From: Streptomyces griseoviridis
GTDB lineage: Bacteria; Actinomycetota; Actinomycetes; Streptomycetales; Streptomycetaceae
DNA length: 64,000 nucleotides
Direction of reading: 5' to 3'
Assembly: GCA_014649155.1 (NCBI GenBank)
Contig: BMSM01000001.1
Span: forward strand, 708,273-772,272
Shown: positions 10,141-18,409 of the stretch, one piece after another
Position numbering within the stretch: position 1 is the stretch's first letter
Layout: every line of letters begins with the position of its first letter
The notes under the pieces: generated by a model
What the model saw: the letters and a program-made list of their open reading frames with translations, nothing else
Told to the model about the DNA's origin: nothing
Databases searched by the model: none
Program-made: the position numbers and the translations under genes

Positions 10141-10425
10141 ATGAGCGTGGTCCTGGATGTCGTCTACATCGCGCTGATGTGCTTCCTCATCGTGCTGATC
10201 TTCCGGTTGGTCATGGACTACGTCTTCCAGTTCGCCCGCTCGTGGCAACCCGGCAAGGCGATGGTGGTCGTACTGGAGGCCACCTACACTGTCACCGATC
10301 CACCGTTGAAGCTTCTGCGGCGGGTCATCCCGCCGCTGCGTCTCGGGGGCGTGGCGCTCGACCTGTCCTTCTTCGTACTGATGATCATCGTCTACATCCT
10401 GATCTCGATCGTGAGCCGGCTGTGA
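10141..10425 (+). CDS. YggT/YlmG family membrane protein
   Basis: Small integral membrane protein (94 residues) with two hydrophobic segments, about 4-24 and 75-93, flanking the conserved P-x-x-P-L-K-L-L-R-R region (DPPLKLLRRVIPP). YggT/YlmG proteins accompany sepF and divIVA in Gram-positive dcw clusters and affect division or osmotic response; the biochemical role is unknown. A GGAGAGGGAAG ribosome site precedes the ATG. It is 46 bp after sepF and 55 bp before divIVA. Confidence 0.9.
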   Translation: MSVVLDVVYIALMCFLIVLIFRLVMDYVFQFARSWQPGKAMVVVLEATYTVTDPPLKLLRRVIPPLRLGGVALDLSFFVLMIIVYILISIVSRL

Positions 10426-10480
10426 GCGATGAGAGAGATACGGGCTTGCCGAATGCCGACGACTACGTTGAGGTGAAGAG

Positions 10481-11704
10481 ATGCCGTTGACCCCCGAGGA
10501 CGTGCGGAACAAGCAGTTCACGACCGTCCGCCTCCGAGAAGGCTATGACGAGGACGAGGTCGATGCCTTCCTCGACGAGGTCGAAGCCGAACTGACCCGT
10601 CTGCTCCGCGAGAACGAGGACCTGCGCGCCAAGCTGGCCGCTGCCACGCGCGCGGCCGCGCAGAACCAGCAGAACATGCGCAAGCCCCCGGAGCAGCAGG
10701 ATCAGCAGCAGGGTGGCATGCCCCAGCAGGGCGGGATGCCTCAGCAGGGCGGCATGCCCCAGCAGGGCGGGATGCCTCAGCAGGGCGGGATGCCCCAGCA
10801 GGGCATGCGCGGTCCGGGTGCTCCCGTACCCGCCGGCATATCGGGCCCGCCGCAGCAGCAGATGGGCGGCCCCATGGGAGGCCCGCCCCAGCTGCCGAGC
10901 GGTGCCCCGCAACTGCCCGCCGGTCCCGGCGGTCAGGGCGGCCCGCAGGGCCCCGGTCCGATGGGCCAGGGTCCGGGGCCGATGGGCCAGGGCCAGGGCC
11001 CGGGTCCGATGCAGGGACAGATGGGCCCCGGCCCGATGGGCGGCCCCATGGGCGGTCCGCAGGGTCACGGCGGTCCCGGCATGCCCGGCCAGGGCGGCCC
11101 GGGCGGCGACAGCGCCGCGCGCGTCCTGTCGCTGGCCCAGCAGACCGCCGACCAGGCGATCGCCGAGGCCCGGTCCGAGGCCAACAAGATCGTCGGCGAG
11201 GCGCGTTCGCGGGCCGAGGGCCTGGAGCGGGACGCCCGTGCCAAGGCCGACGCCCTGGAGCGGGACGCGCAGGAGAAGCACCGCGTCGCGATGGGCTCCC
11301 TGGAGTCCGCCCGCGCCACGCTGGAGCGCAAGGTCGAGGACCTGCGCGGCTTCGAGCGCGAGTACCGCACGCGGCTGAAGTCCTACCTGGAGTCGCAGCT
11401 GCGTCAGCTGGAGACCCAGGCCGACGACTCGCTGGCCCCGCCGCGGACGCCCGCGACGGCTTCCCTCCCGCCGTCCCCGGCGCCCTCGATGGCACCGGCC
11501 GGCGCGAGCGCCCCGTCCTACGGCGGCAACCAGTCCATGGGCAGTGGTCCGGGCGGGTCGTCCGGTCCGTCGTACGGCTCGCAGCAGCAGATGTCGCCGG
11601 CGATGACGCAGCCGATGGCGCCGGTGCGGCCGCAGGGGCCTTCGCCGATGGGGCAGGCGCCGTCGCCGATGCGCGGTTTCCTCATCGACGAGGATGACAA
11701 CTGA
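10481..11704 (+). CDS. divIVA: DivIVA (Wag31), polar growth scaffold
   Basis: Coiled-coil scaffold that marks hyphal tips and directs polar wall growth in Streptomyces. The 407 residues comprise the lipid-binding N-terminal DivIVA domain (about 1-60, with [11 protein letters not shown] and [14 protein letters not shown]), a long Gln/Gly/Pro/Met-rich linker including about five PQQGGM units, a coiled coil (about 205-320, alternating Glu/Arg/Ala), and a second Pro/Ser/Met-rich tail ending FLIDEDDN. The ribosome site is GAGGTGAAG. It is the last gene of the cluster and is followed by a strong hairpin terminator. Confidence 0.96.
   Translation: MPLTPEDVRNKQFTTVRLREGYDEDEVDAFLDEVEAELTRLLRENEDLRAKLAAATRAAAQNQQNMRKPPEQQDQQQGGMPQQGGMPQQGGMPQQGGMPQQGGMPQQGMRGPGAPVPAGISGPPQQQMGGPMGGPPQLPSGAPQLPAGPGGQGGPQGPGPMGQGPGPMGQGQGPGPMQGQMGPGPMGGPMGGPQGHGGPGMPGQGGPGGDSAARVLSLAQQTADQAIAEARSEANKIVGEARSRAEGLERDARAKADALERDAQEKHRVAMGSLESARATLERKVEDLRGFEREYRTRLKSYLESQLRQLETQADDSLAPPRTPATASLPPSPAPSMAPAGASAPSYGGNQSMGSGPGGSSGPSYGSQQQMSPAMTQPMAPVRPQGPSPMGQAPSPMRGFLIDEDDN
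10704..10806 (+). repeat. 18-bp tandem repeat in the divIVA linker
   Basis: About five units of an 18-bp sequence encode successive PQQGGM hexapeptides. Units differ by synonymous C/G and T/C changes, suggesting slippage or unequal crossing-over followed by drift. This is an intragenic length-variable linker, not a CRISPR. Confidence 0.8.
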
Positions 11705-11748
11705 GCGGTGCTGAGCGTTAGTACGGCGTTGTAGTCGGCGGCGTTCAG

Positions 11749-11787
11749 GGCGGGCCCTGGGTTTTGACCCGGGGTCCGCCTCTTTTG
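11749..11787 (+). terminator. Intrinsic terminator after divIVA
   Basis: A 14-bp stem (11749-11762 with 11767-11780, two G-U pairs) closes a TTTG loop and is followed by TCTTTTG. It lies 45 bp after the divIVA stop, ending the dcw transcript. Confidence 0.85.
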
Positions 11788-11955
11788 TTGGGTACGGGGC
11801 GTCGGCGGGGGCTGGGGGCGCGGCCCGGCGGGGCGGGGTGCCGGCCGCGCCCGCCCGTGCCGCCCTGGGGGTACCTCCCCGGCCGGTCAGGCACGGGGGG
11901 AGGCACGTATGCCAGCGGATCGGGGCGAGCACGGCGCCGCAGGGCGGGTGCGCGA

Positions 11956-11987
11956 AGGCCCGGCTCCCCGCACAGGGAGCCGGGCCT
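11956..11987 (-). terminator. Hairpin terminator of ileS
   Basis: A perfect 13-bp inverted repeat (11956-11968 and 11975-11987, 6-nt loop) ends 13 bp past the ileS stop on the minus strand. There is no long T-run, as is common for Streptomyces. The remaining 11788-11955 holds no gene I can support; it contains a looser GC-rich repeat around TACCTCCCC. Confidence 0.8.
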
Positions 11988-12000
11988 CGGGGAGCGGTGG

Positions 12001-15000
12001 TTATGCCTTGCGGAGCTGGAAGGCCAGGGTCAGGCCCTCGTCCGTGAAGGCGTCTCCGTACCCGGTTTCCGGCTCGCCCTCGGCGAAGTCCGTGGCCAGG
12101 ACCTCGTCGGCGATCAGGGACGCGTGGGTGGTCAGGGCGGCGACGGTCGCCGGGTCCGTGGCCGTCCAGCGCAGGACGATGCGGTCGGCGACGTCCAGAC
12201 CGCTGTTCTTGCGGGCCTCCTGGATCAGGCGGATCGCGTCCCGGGCGAGGCCCGCGCGCCGCAGCTCCTCCGTGATCTCCAGGTCGAGGGCGACCGTGGC
12301 GCCGGAGTCGGAGGCGACCGACCAGCCCTCGCGCGGGGTCTCCGTGATGATCACCTCGTCGGGAGCGAGGGTGATCGTCTCGCCGTCGACCTCCACCGAC
12401 GCCGTGCCCTCGCGCAGGGCCAGGGAGAGCGCCGCCGCGTCCGCGTTCGCGACCGCCTTCGCGACGTCCTGGACGCGCTTGCCGAACCGCTTGCCCAGCG
12501 CGCGGAAGTTGGCCTTGGCGGTGGTGTCGACCAGGCTGCCGCCGACCTCGGACAGCGAGGCGAGCGACTCGACGTTCAGCTCCTCCGTGATCTGCGTGTG
12601 CAGTTCGGGGGTGAGGGTGTCGAAGCCGGTCGCCGCGATCAGCGCGCGGCGCAGCGGCTGGCGGGTCTTGACGCCGGACTCCGCGCGGGTGGCGCGGCCC
12701 AGCTCGACCAGGCGGCGGACCAGGACCATCTGCTTCGACAGCTCCGGGTCGACGGCCGTCAGGTCGGCCTCCGGCCACGCGGAGAGGTGCACGGACTCCG
12801 GGGCGCCCGGGGTGACCGGCACGATCATGTCCTGCCAGACCCGCTCGGTGATGAACGGGGTCAGCGGGGCCATCAGCCTGGTGACCGTCTCCACGACCTC
12901 GTGCAGGGTGCGCAGCGCCGCCTTGTCGCCCTGCCAGAAGCGGCGGCGCGAGCGGCGGACGTACCAGTTGGAGAGGTCGTCGACGAACGCGGACAGCAGC
13001 TTGCCGGCGCGCTGGGTGTCGTAGCCCTCCAGGGCCTGGGTGACCTGGTCGGTGAGCGCGTGCAGTTCGGACAGGAGCCAGCGGTCCAGGACCGGGCGGT
13101 CGGCCGGGGCCGGGTCCGCCTCGCTCGGCGACCAGCCCGTGGTGCGGGCGTACAGAGCCTGGAAGGCGACCGTGTTCCAGTAGGTGAGGAGCGTCTTGCG
13201 GACGACCTCCTGGATGGTGCCGTGGCCGACCCGGCGGGCCGCCCAGGGGGAGCCGCCGGCCGCCATGAACCAGCGGACGGCGTCGGCGCCGTGCTGGTCC
13301 ATCAGCGGGATCGGCTGGAGGATGTTGCCCAGGTGCTTGGACATCTTGCGGCCGTCCTCGGCGAGGATGTGGCCGAGGCAGACCACGTTCTCGTACGAGG
13401 ACTTGTCGAAGACCAGGGTGCCGACGGCCATCAGCGTGTAGAACCAGCCGCGGGTCTGGTCGATGGCCTCGCTGATGAACTGGGCCGGGTAGCGGGACTC
13501 GAACAGGTCCTTGTTCTTGTACGGGTAGCCATACTGCGCGAACGGCATCGAGCCCGAGTCGTACCAGGCGTCGATGACCTCCGGCACGCGCGTGGCCGTC
13601 TTCTCGCACCGGGGGCACGGGAAGGTGACCGCGTCGATGTACGGGCGGTGCGGGTCGAGACCGGACTGGTCGGTGCCGGTCAGCTCGGTCAGTTCCGCGC
13701 GGGAGCCGACGGCGGTGAGGTGGTCGTCCTCGCAGCGCCAGATGGGCAGCGGGGTGCCCCAGTAGCGGTTGCGGGAGAGCGCCCAGTCGATGTTGTTGTC
13801 CAGCCAGTCGCCGTAGCGGCCGTGCTTGACGGAGTCCGGGAACCAGTTGGTCCGCTCGTTCTCCTCGATGAGGCGGTCCTTGATCTGGGTGGTGCGGATG
13901 TACCAGGACGGCTGCGCGTAGTACAGCAGCGCGGTGTGGCAGCGCCAGCAGTGCGGGTAGCTGTGCTCGTACGGGGTGTGCCTGAAGAGCAGGCCGCGGC
14001 CGGCGAGGTCCTCGGTGAGCTGCTCGTCGGCCTTCTTGAAGAAGACGCCGCCGACCAGGGCGAGGTCCTCCTCGAAGGTGCCGTCGGGGCGGACCGGGTT
14101 CACGACCGGCAGGCCGTAGGAACGGCAGACCTTGAAGTCGTCCTCACCGAAGGCGGGGGACTGGTGGACGAGACCGGTGCCGTCCTCGGTCGTCACGTAG
14201 TCGGCGTTGACGACGAAGTGGGCGGGCTCGGGGAACTCGACCAGCTCGAAGGGGCGCTGATACGTCCAGCGCTCCATCTCGGCGCCGGTGAAGCTCTGGC
14301 CGGTGGTCTCCCAGCCCTCGCCGAGGGCCTTGGCGACCAGCTGCTCGGCGACGACCAGCTTCTCCTCGCCGTCGGTGGCGACGACGTAGGTGACCTCGGG
14401 GTGGGCCGCGACGGCGGTGTTGGAGACCAGCGTCCAGGGCGTGGTCGTCCAGATCAGCAGCGCGGCCTCGCCGGCCAGCGGGCCGGAGGTGAGCGGGAGG
14501 CGGACGTAGACCGACGGGTCGACGACCGTCTCGTAGCCCTGGGCCAGCTCGTGGTCGGACAGGCCCGTGCCGCAGCGGGGGCACCAGGGGGCGACGCGGT
14601 GGTCCTGGACCAGCAGGCCCTTGCCGAAGATCTCCTTCAGCGACCACCAGACCGAGTCGACGTACTCGGGGTCCATGGTGCGGTACGCGTCGTCCAGGTC
14701 GACCCAGTAGCCCATGCGGGTCGTCAGTTCGGTGAAGGCGTCCGTGTGCCGGGTCACCGACTCGCGGCACTTGGCGTTGAACTCCGCGATGCCGTACGCC
14801 TCGATGTCCGGCTTGCCGCTGAAGCCCAGCTCCTTCTCGACCGCCAGCTCCACGGGCAGGCCGTGGCAGTCCCAGCCGGCCTTGCGGGCCACGTGGTAGC
14901 CGCGCATGGTGCGGAAACGGGGGAAGACGTCCTTGAAGACGCGGGCCTCGATGTGGTGGGCGCCGGGCATGCCGTTGGCGGTGGGCGGACCCTCGTAGAA

Positions 15001-15141
15001 CACCCATTCGGGGCGGCCCTCGGACTGCTCCAGGCTCTTGGCGAAGATCTTCTGCTCGCGCCAGAAGTCGAGCACCGCGTGTTCGAGCGCGGGCAGGTCG
15101 ACCTGGGCGGGTACCTGGCGGTACTGCGACGGCGTGTTCAA
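12001..15141 (-). CDS. ileS: Isoleucyl-tRNA synthetase
   Basis: Class I aminoacyl-tRNA synthetase charging tRNA-Ile. The 1046-residue protein has the HIGH-region variant GMPGAHHIE near residue 62, an editing CP1 domain, and the KMSKS motif as DGRKMSKHLGN near 605. The large C-terminal tRNA-binding region ends EGLTLAFQLRKA. I chose TTG at 15141: it follows CGGAGGA at proper spacing and gives the conserved start NTPSQYRQVPAQVD, while the longer open frame upstream is leader RNA. Expression is controlled by the T-box leader upstream. Confidence 0.96.
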   Translation of the reverse strand: MNTPSQYRQVPAQVDLPALEHAVLDFWREQKIFAKSLEQSEGRPEWVFYEGPPTANGMPGAHHIEARVFKDVFPRFRTMRGYHVARKAGWDCHGLPVELAVEKELGFSGKPDIEAYGIAEFNAKCRESVTRHTDAFTELTTRMGYWVDLDDAYRTMDPEYVDSVWWSLKEIFGKGLLVQDHRVAPWCPRCGTGLSDHELAQGYETVVDPSVYVRLPLTSGPLAGEAALLIWTTTPWTLVSNTAVAAHPEVTYVVATDGEEKLVVAEQLVAKALGEGWETTGQSFTGAEMERWTYQRPFELVEFPEPAHFVVNADYVTTEDGTGLVHQSPAFGEDDFKVCRSYGLPVVNPVRPDGTFEEDLALVGGVFFKKADEQLTEDLAGRGLLFRHTPYEHSYPHCWRCHTALLYYAQPSWYIRTTQIKDRLIEENERTNWFPDSVKHGRYGDWLDNNIDWALSRNRYWGTPLPIWRCEDDHLTAVGSRAELTELTGTDQSGLDPHRPYIDAVTFPCPRCEKTATRVPEVIDAWYDSGSMPFAQYGYPYKNKDLFESRYPAQFISEAIDQTRGWFYTLMAVGTLVFDKSSYENVVCLGHILAEDGRKMSKHLGNILQPIPLMDQHGADAVRWFMAAGGSPWAARRVGHGTIQEVVRKTLLTYWNTVAFQALYARTTGWSPSEADPAPADRPVLDRWLLSELHALTDQVTQALEGYDTQRAGKLLSAFVDDLSNWYVRRSRRRFWQGDKAALRTLHEVVETVTRLMAPLTPFITERVWQDMIVPVTPGAPESVHLSAWPEADLTAVDPELSKQMVLVRRLVELGRATRAESGVKTRQPLRRALIAATGFDTLTPELHTQITEELNVESLASLSEVGGSLVDTTAKANFRALGKRFGKRVQDVAKAVANADAAALSLALREGTASVEVDGETITLAPDEVIITETPREGWSVASDSGATVALDLEITEELRRAGLARDAIRLIQEARKNSGLDVADRIVLRWTATDPATVAALTTHASLIADEVLATDFAEGEPETGYGDAFTDEGLTLAFQLRKA

Positions 15142-15148
15142 CGCGATT

Positions 15149-15345
15149 CCTCCGGCGGACGTGCTGCCTTCCGTCGGAGGGACGAGAGCGCTGGGCTCCC
15201 GCGGTACCACCCTCCTTGGCTCCCGTGCGCCCTGTGCGCCGGTGAGCCCCCTCATTGGGGTCGCGAGGCCGGGTCTACTCGCCCCAGGGGGACTTTCTTC
15301 CGGCGGCTCCGGGGTGATCTTCACGTCGCGCTCGCCCCCGGGCTC
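15149..15345 (-). promoter_or_regulatory. T-box riboswitch of ileS (translational type)
   Basis: Read on the minus strand. The canonical T-box AGGGTGGTACCGCGG occupies 15213-15199, and its TGG-N bulge would pair with the NCCA end of uncharged tRNA. Upstream in a short Stem I, an ATC isoleucine specifier followed by A lies at 15318-15316. Downstream, CCTCCGACGG (15180-15171) can pair, with one mismatch, with the ribosome site CCGCCGGAGG (15158-15149), so uncharged tRNA should free the Shine-Dalgarno. Actinobacterial ileS T-boxes are known to act on translation. A weak promoter candidate (TTGTGC 15488-15483, TATGCC 15466-15461) lies further upstream. Outer limits are approximate. Confidence 0.93.
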
Positions 15346-15524
15346 CCACCGTCCCCGGGTCGCTCTGGGCTGCGTACGCCGCTACTCGTCCCCATCCACG
15401 CTTTTCGCTCCGCCCAGTGTACGGCGCCCCGCGGACAGCGGCCGACCGGTTTCCGTGTCGGGCATACCTGCCGGGGAGCTGGGCACAACGGATGCAGGTT
15501 CGTCCACCGGGGCGGTGCGTCCCG

Positions 15525-15553
15525 TTGCCGCGAGGCTCAAGTCGATTTATCGT
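15525..15553 (+). promoter_or_regulatory. Candidate promoter of the DksA/TraR-like gene
   Basis: TTGCCG (15525-15530) and TATCGT (15548-15553) are spaced 17 bp, a standard sigma-70-type arrangement, about 50 bp before the GTG start. It is divergent from the ileS leader. I see no other gene between 15346 and 15604. Confidence 0.45.
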
Positions 15554-15604
15554 CCCAGCACGATTCGTGTGCATGATCACCATGTGTGAAGGGGCCGCGG
15601 CACG

Positions 15605-16237
15605 GTGGCGGGGAAGACCGCGGCGGGGACCACGCCGGCGAGGAGGACGCCGGCGGCGAAGGCCGCTTCCGAGGAGAGCGCGGTGCGGAAGGACACGGCC
15701 GGGAAGAACACGGCCGAGAAGGCGGGCGCGGCCGAGGCCGCCGAGCAGACGGGAGCCACGACGGTGGTTGCGAAGAAGAGTCCTGGCACGGCCACGGCGG
15801 CCACGACGGCCGTACCGAAGGCGCGGGGCGGTGCGGTGGAGCCCGGAGACCTCGCGGTACGCCCCGGGGAGGACCCCTGGACGCCCGAGGAGGTCGAGGA
15901 GGCCCGCGGGGAGCTCGAGTCCGAGGAGAGCCGGCTCCGGGCCGAGCTGGACTCCTCCGAACGGGCGCTCCAGGGCCTCATGCGGGACTCCGGGGACGGC
16001 GCCGGTCACGACGAGGCGGACACCGGCACGAAGAACATCACGCGCGAGCACGAGCTGGCGCTGGCGGCCAACGCCCGCGAGATGCTCTCCCAGACCGAGC
16101 ACGCCCTGGAGCTGCTGGACGCGGGCACCTACGGGCTGTGCGAGAACTGCGGCAAGCCGATCGGCAAGGCCCGGATGCAGGCGTTCCCGCGGGCCACCCT
16201 GTGCGTGGAGTGCAAACAGAAGACGGAGCGGCGGTAG
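15605..16237 (+). CDS. DksA/TraR-family C4 zinc-finger protein
   Basis: The 210-residue protein has a long Lys/Ala/Thr-rich, probably disordered N-terminus (about 1-80), a helical coiled-coil region ([16 protein letters not shown]), and a C-terminal DksA-type zinc finger with CENCGKPIG and CVECKQ cysteine pairs. DksA-like proteins bind RNA polymerase's secondary channel with ppGpp; in this actinobacterial subfamily the function is not established. GTG is the first in-frame start after the stop at 15587. The basic low-complexity N-terminus could bind nucleic acid. Confidence 0.85.
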   Translation: MAGKTAAGTTPARRTPAAKAASEESAVRKDTAGKNTAEKAGAAEAAEQTGATTVVAKKSPGTATAATTAVPKARGGAVEPGDLAVRPGEDPWTPEEVEEARGELESEESRLRAELDSSERALQGLMRDSGDGAGHDEADTGTKNITREHELALAANAREMLSQTEHALELLDAGTYGLCENCGKPIGKARMQAFPRATLCVECKQKTERR

Positions 16238-16287
16238 GCGGTGCCGTACCCTCTTCCTCAGTCAGGTACCTAGGTCGAGGGACTCAC

Positions 16288-16866
16288 GTGGCAGAGGCGG
16301 AGCGCATCATCGGTACGCCGGACACCCCGGACGCTCCGGGGGACGGGCAGCAGGAGACCGCCGACGCCGAGCGGCCCCGGGGCAGGCGCCGGATCGCCGT
16401 GCTGTTCGCGGTGGCGGTCCTGGCGTACGCGCTGGACCTGGTCAGCAAGATGATCGTGGTGGCGAAGCTGGAGCACCACGAGCCGGTCGAGATCGTCGGG
16501 GACTGGCTGCGGTTCGAGGCGATCCGCAACGCGGGGGCCGCCTTCGGCATCGGCGAGGCCTTCACCGTGATCTTCACGGTGATCGCGGCGACCGTGATCG
16601 TCGTGATCGCCCGGCTCGCCCGCAAGCTCTACAGCCTGCCCTGGGCGATCGCGCTCGGCCTGCTGCTCGGCGGCGCCCTCGGCAACCTCACCGACCGGAT
16701 CTTCCGCGCGCCCGGCGTCTTCGAGGGCGCGGTGGTCGACTTCATCGCGCCCAAGCACTTCGCGGTCTTCAACCTCGCCGACTCGGCGATCGTGTGCGGC
16801 GGCATCCTGATCGTGCTGCTCTCCTTCCGGGGGCTGGACCCGGACGGGACCGTCCACAAGGACTGA
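16288..16866 (+). CDS. lspA: LspA, lipoprotein signal peptidase II
   Basis: Membrane aspartyl peptidase removing the signal peptide from prolipoproteins after Lgt acts (lgt is at 51.9 kb in this window). The 192 residues include a cytoplasmic N-terminus (about 1-35), four hydrophobic segments, and the catalytic aspartates in GNLTDRI and FNLADS, plus the IRNAGAAFG motif. The GTG start is preceded by GTCGAGGGA. The order DksA-lspA-rluA is common in Streptomyces. Confidence 0.95.
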   Translation: MAEAERIIGTPDTPDAPGDGQQETADAERPRGRRRIAVLFAVAVLAYALDLVSKMIVVAKLEHHEPVEIVGDWLRFEAIRNAGAAFGIGEAFTVIFTVIAATVIVVIARLARKLYSLPWAIALGLLLGGALGNLTDRIFRAPGVFEGAVVDFIAPKHFAVFNLADSAIVCGGILIVLLSFRGLDPDGTVHKD

Positions 16867-16897
16867 GCGCGCGTACGGCGGTGTCGGCGCCGTCCGG

Positions 16898-16911
16898 CAT
16901 ACTCGACCGAG
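16898..16911 (+). promoter_or_regulatory. Putative leaderless promoter (-10 CATACT) of the RluA-family gene
   Basis: CATACT at 16898-16903 ends 7 nt before the GTG at 16911, and no ribosome site lies between. This places the start of transcription at or next to the start codon. Confidence 0.45.
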
Positions 16912-17855
16912 TGAGCACGCTTCCCGAGATCCGTACCCTGCCCGTGCCCGACGGCCTGGAGGGCGAGCGCGTCGACGCCGCCATCTCCCGCATGTTCGGC
17001 TTCTCCCGTACCAAGGCCGCCGAGCTGGCGGCGGCGGGGAAGGTGGCGGTCGACGGCTCGGTGGTCGGCAAGTCGGAGCGGGTGCGCGGCGGGGCCTGGC
17101 TGGAGGTCGAGATGCCGCCGGCGCCGGCGCCGGTGCAGGTCGTCGCCGAGCCGGTCGAGGGCATGGAGATCGTCCATGACGACGAGGACGTGGTCGTCAT
17201 CGTGAAGCCGGTCGGGGTCGCCGCCCATCCGTCGCCCGGCTGGACCGGCCCGACCGTGATCGGCGGGCTCGCCGCCGCCGGGTACCGGATCTCGACGTCC
17301 GGGGCGGCCGAGCGGCAGGGCATCGTGCACCGCCTGGACGTGGGCACCTCCGGCCTGATGGCGGTCGCCAAGTCCGAGCGGGCCTACACCTCGCTCAAGC
17401 GGCAGTTCAAGGAGCGCACGGTCGACAAGCGCTACCACACGCTGGTGCAGGGCCACCCGGACCCGACCAGCGGCACCATCGACGCCCCCATCGGCCGTCA
17501 CCCGCAGCACGACTACAAGTGGGCGGTCACCGCGGACGGCAAGCCCTCGGTGACGCACTACGACCTGATCGAGGCGTTCCGCGCCGCGTCCCTGCTCGAC
17601 GTGAAGCTGGAGACCGGCCGCACCCACCAGATCCGCGTCCACATGGCGGCCCACCGCCACCCCTGCGCCGGCGACCTGACCTACGGCGCCGACCCCACCC
17701 TCGCCAAGCGGCTGGGCCTGAGCAGGCAGTGGCTGCACGCCGTCCGGCTCGGCTTCGAGCACCCCGGCACCGGCGACTGGGTGGAGTACGCCAGTGACTA
17801 CCCGGACGACCTCCAGCAGGCCCTGGACCGGGTCAGGGAGGAGACCTACGCATGA
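16911..17855 (+). CDS. RluA/RluD-family 23S rRNA pseudouridine synthase
   Basis: Isomerises specific uridines, most likely in 23S rRNA. The 314 residues carry an N-terminal S4 RNA-binding domain (about 15-75, [18 protein letters not shown]) and a catalytic domain with [11 protein letters not shown] holding the nucleophilic Asp, then [14 protein letters not shown] chose GTG 16911; an in-frame GTG at 16881 is possible. Its start codon overlaps no gene, but its stop overlaps the GNAT start by 4 bp, so the two are coupled. The exact target position cannot be read from sequence. Confidence 0.93.
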   Translation: MSTLPEIRTLPVPDGLEGERVDAAISRMFGFSRTKAAELAAAGKVAVDGSVVGKSERVRGGAWLEVEMPPAPAPVQVVAEPVEGMEIVHDDEDVVVIVKPVGVAAHPSPGWTGPTVIGGLAAAGYRISTSGAAERQGIVHRLDVGTSGLMAVAKSERAYTSLKRQFKERTVDKRYHTLVQGHPDPTSGTIDAPIGRHPQHDYKWAVTADGKPSVTHYDLIEAFRAASLLDVKLETGRTHQIRVHMAAHRHPCAGDLTYGADPTLAKRLGLSRQWLHAVRLGFEHPGTGDWVEYASDYPDDLQQALDRVREETYA

Positions 17856-18319
17856 GTCCGGGCCACGAGGTGCGCCTCGCCGAGGACCCCGCCGACCGCG
17901 AGGCGTGCTTCGCGGTGCGCAAGGAGGTCTTCGTCGCCGAGCAGGGCGTCGACGAGGAGATCGAGTACGACGCGTACGACGCCGTCGCCGTGCACGTCCT
18001 GGCGGTCCGCGAGGACGGCGTGCCGCTCGGCACCGGGCGGCTGCTGTACGGCGAGGCGGCGGCCGGGAAGACCGGCGGCGACCGGGGCGTGGGCTCGCTG
18101 GGGCGGCTCGCCGTGACCCGGGCGGCCCGTGGGCTGGGCGTCGGGGCCGCGCTGGTGCGGGCGATCGAGGAGGCCGCGCGGGCGCGCGGGCTCACCGCGG
18201 TCGACCTGCACGCCCAGACCCACGCCCTCGGTTTCTACGAGCGGCTCGGCTACACGGCGTACGGGCCGGAGTTCCCGGACGCGGGCATCCCGCACCGCGC
18301 GATGCGACGCGTGCTGTGA
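17852..18319 (+). CDS. GNAT-family N-acetyltransferase
   Basis: A 155-residue single-domain acetyltransferase resembling the ElaA group. The acetyl-CoA binding region reads [21 protein letters not shown], and the C-terminal [19 protein letters not shown] region ([15 protein letters not shown]) is typical, ending in GIPHRAMRR. The ATG overlaps the upstream stop (ATGA). The substrate is unknown. Placement after a pseudouridine synthase does not define a function. Confidence 0.9.
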   Translation: MSPGHEVRLAEDPADREACFAVRKEVFVAEQGVDEEIEYDAYDAVAVHVLAVREDGVPLGTGRLLYGEAAAGKTGGDRGVGSLGRLAVTRAARGLGVGAALVRAIEEAARARGLTAVDLHAQTHALGFYERLGYTAYGPEFPDAGIPHRAMRRVL

Positions 18320-18409
18320 CCCACAGCTTCTCCGGAGGCTGACGGGGCAGGTGAAGTGGCAGGCTGGAAGCCTGTCCAGTGATCGCCGAGACCCCCCGGA
18401 GCGCTGATT

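Noticed and set aside
10704..10806. 18-bp repeats as a regulatory or CRISPR element
   Set aside because: They are in frame, lack spacers and encode the known DivIVA linker type.
10463..13618. 1051-codon minus-strand frame across divIVA and part of ileS
   Set aside because: It lies antisense to divIVA and in a different frame from ileS, and is low-complexity; both true genes are unambiguous.
15142..15324. N-terminal extension of IleS to 1107 residues
   Set aside because: The extension would translate the T-box leader. A better ribosome site and the conserved start place initiation at TTG 15141.
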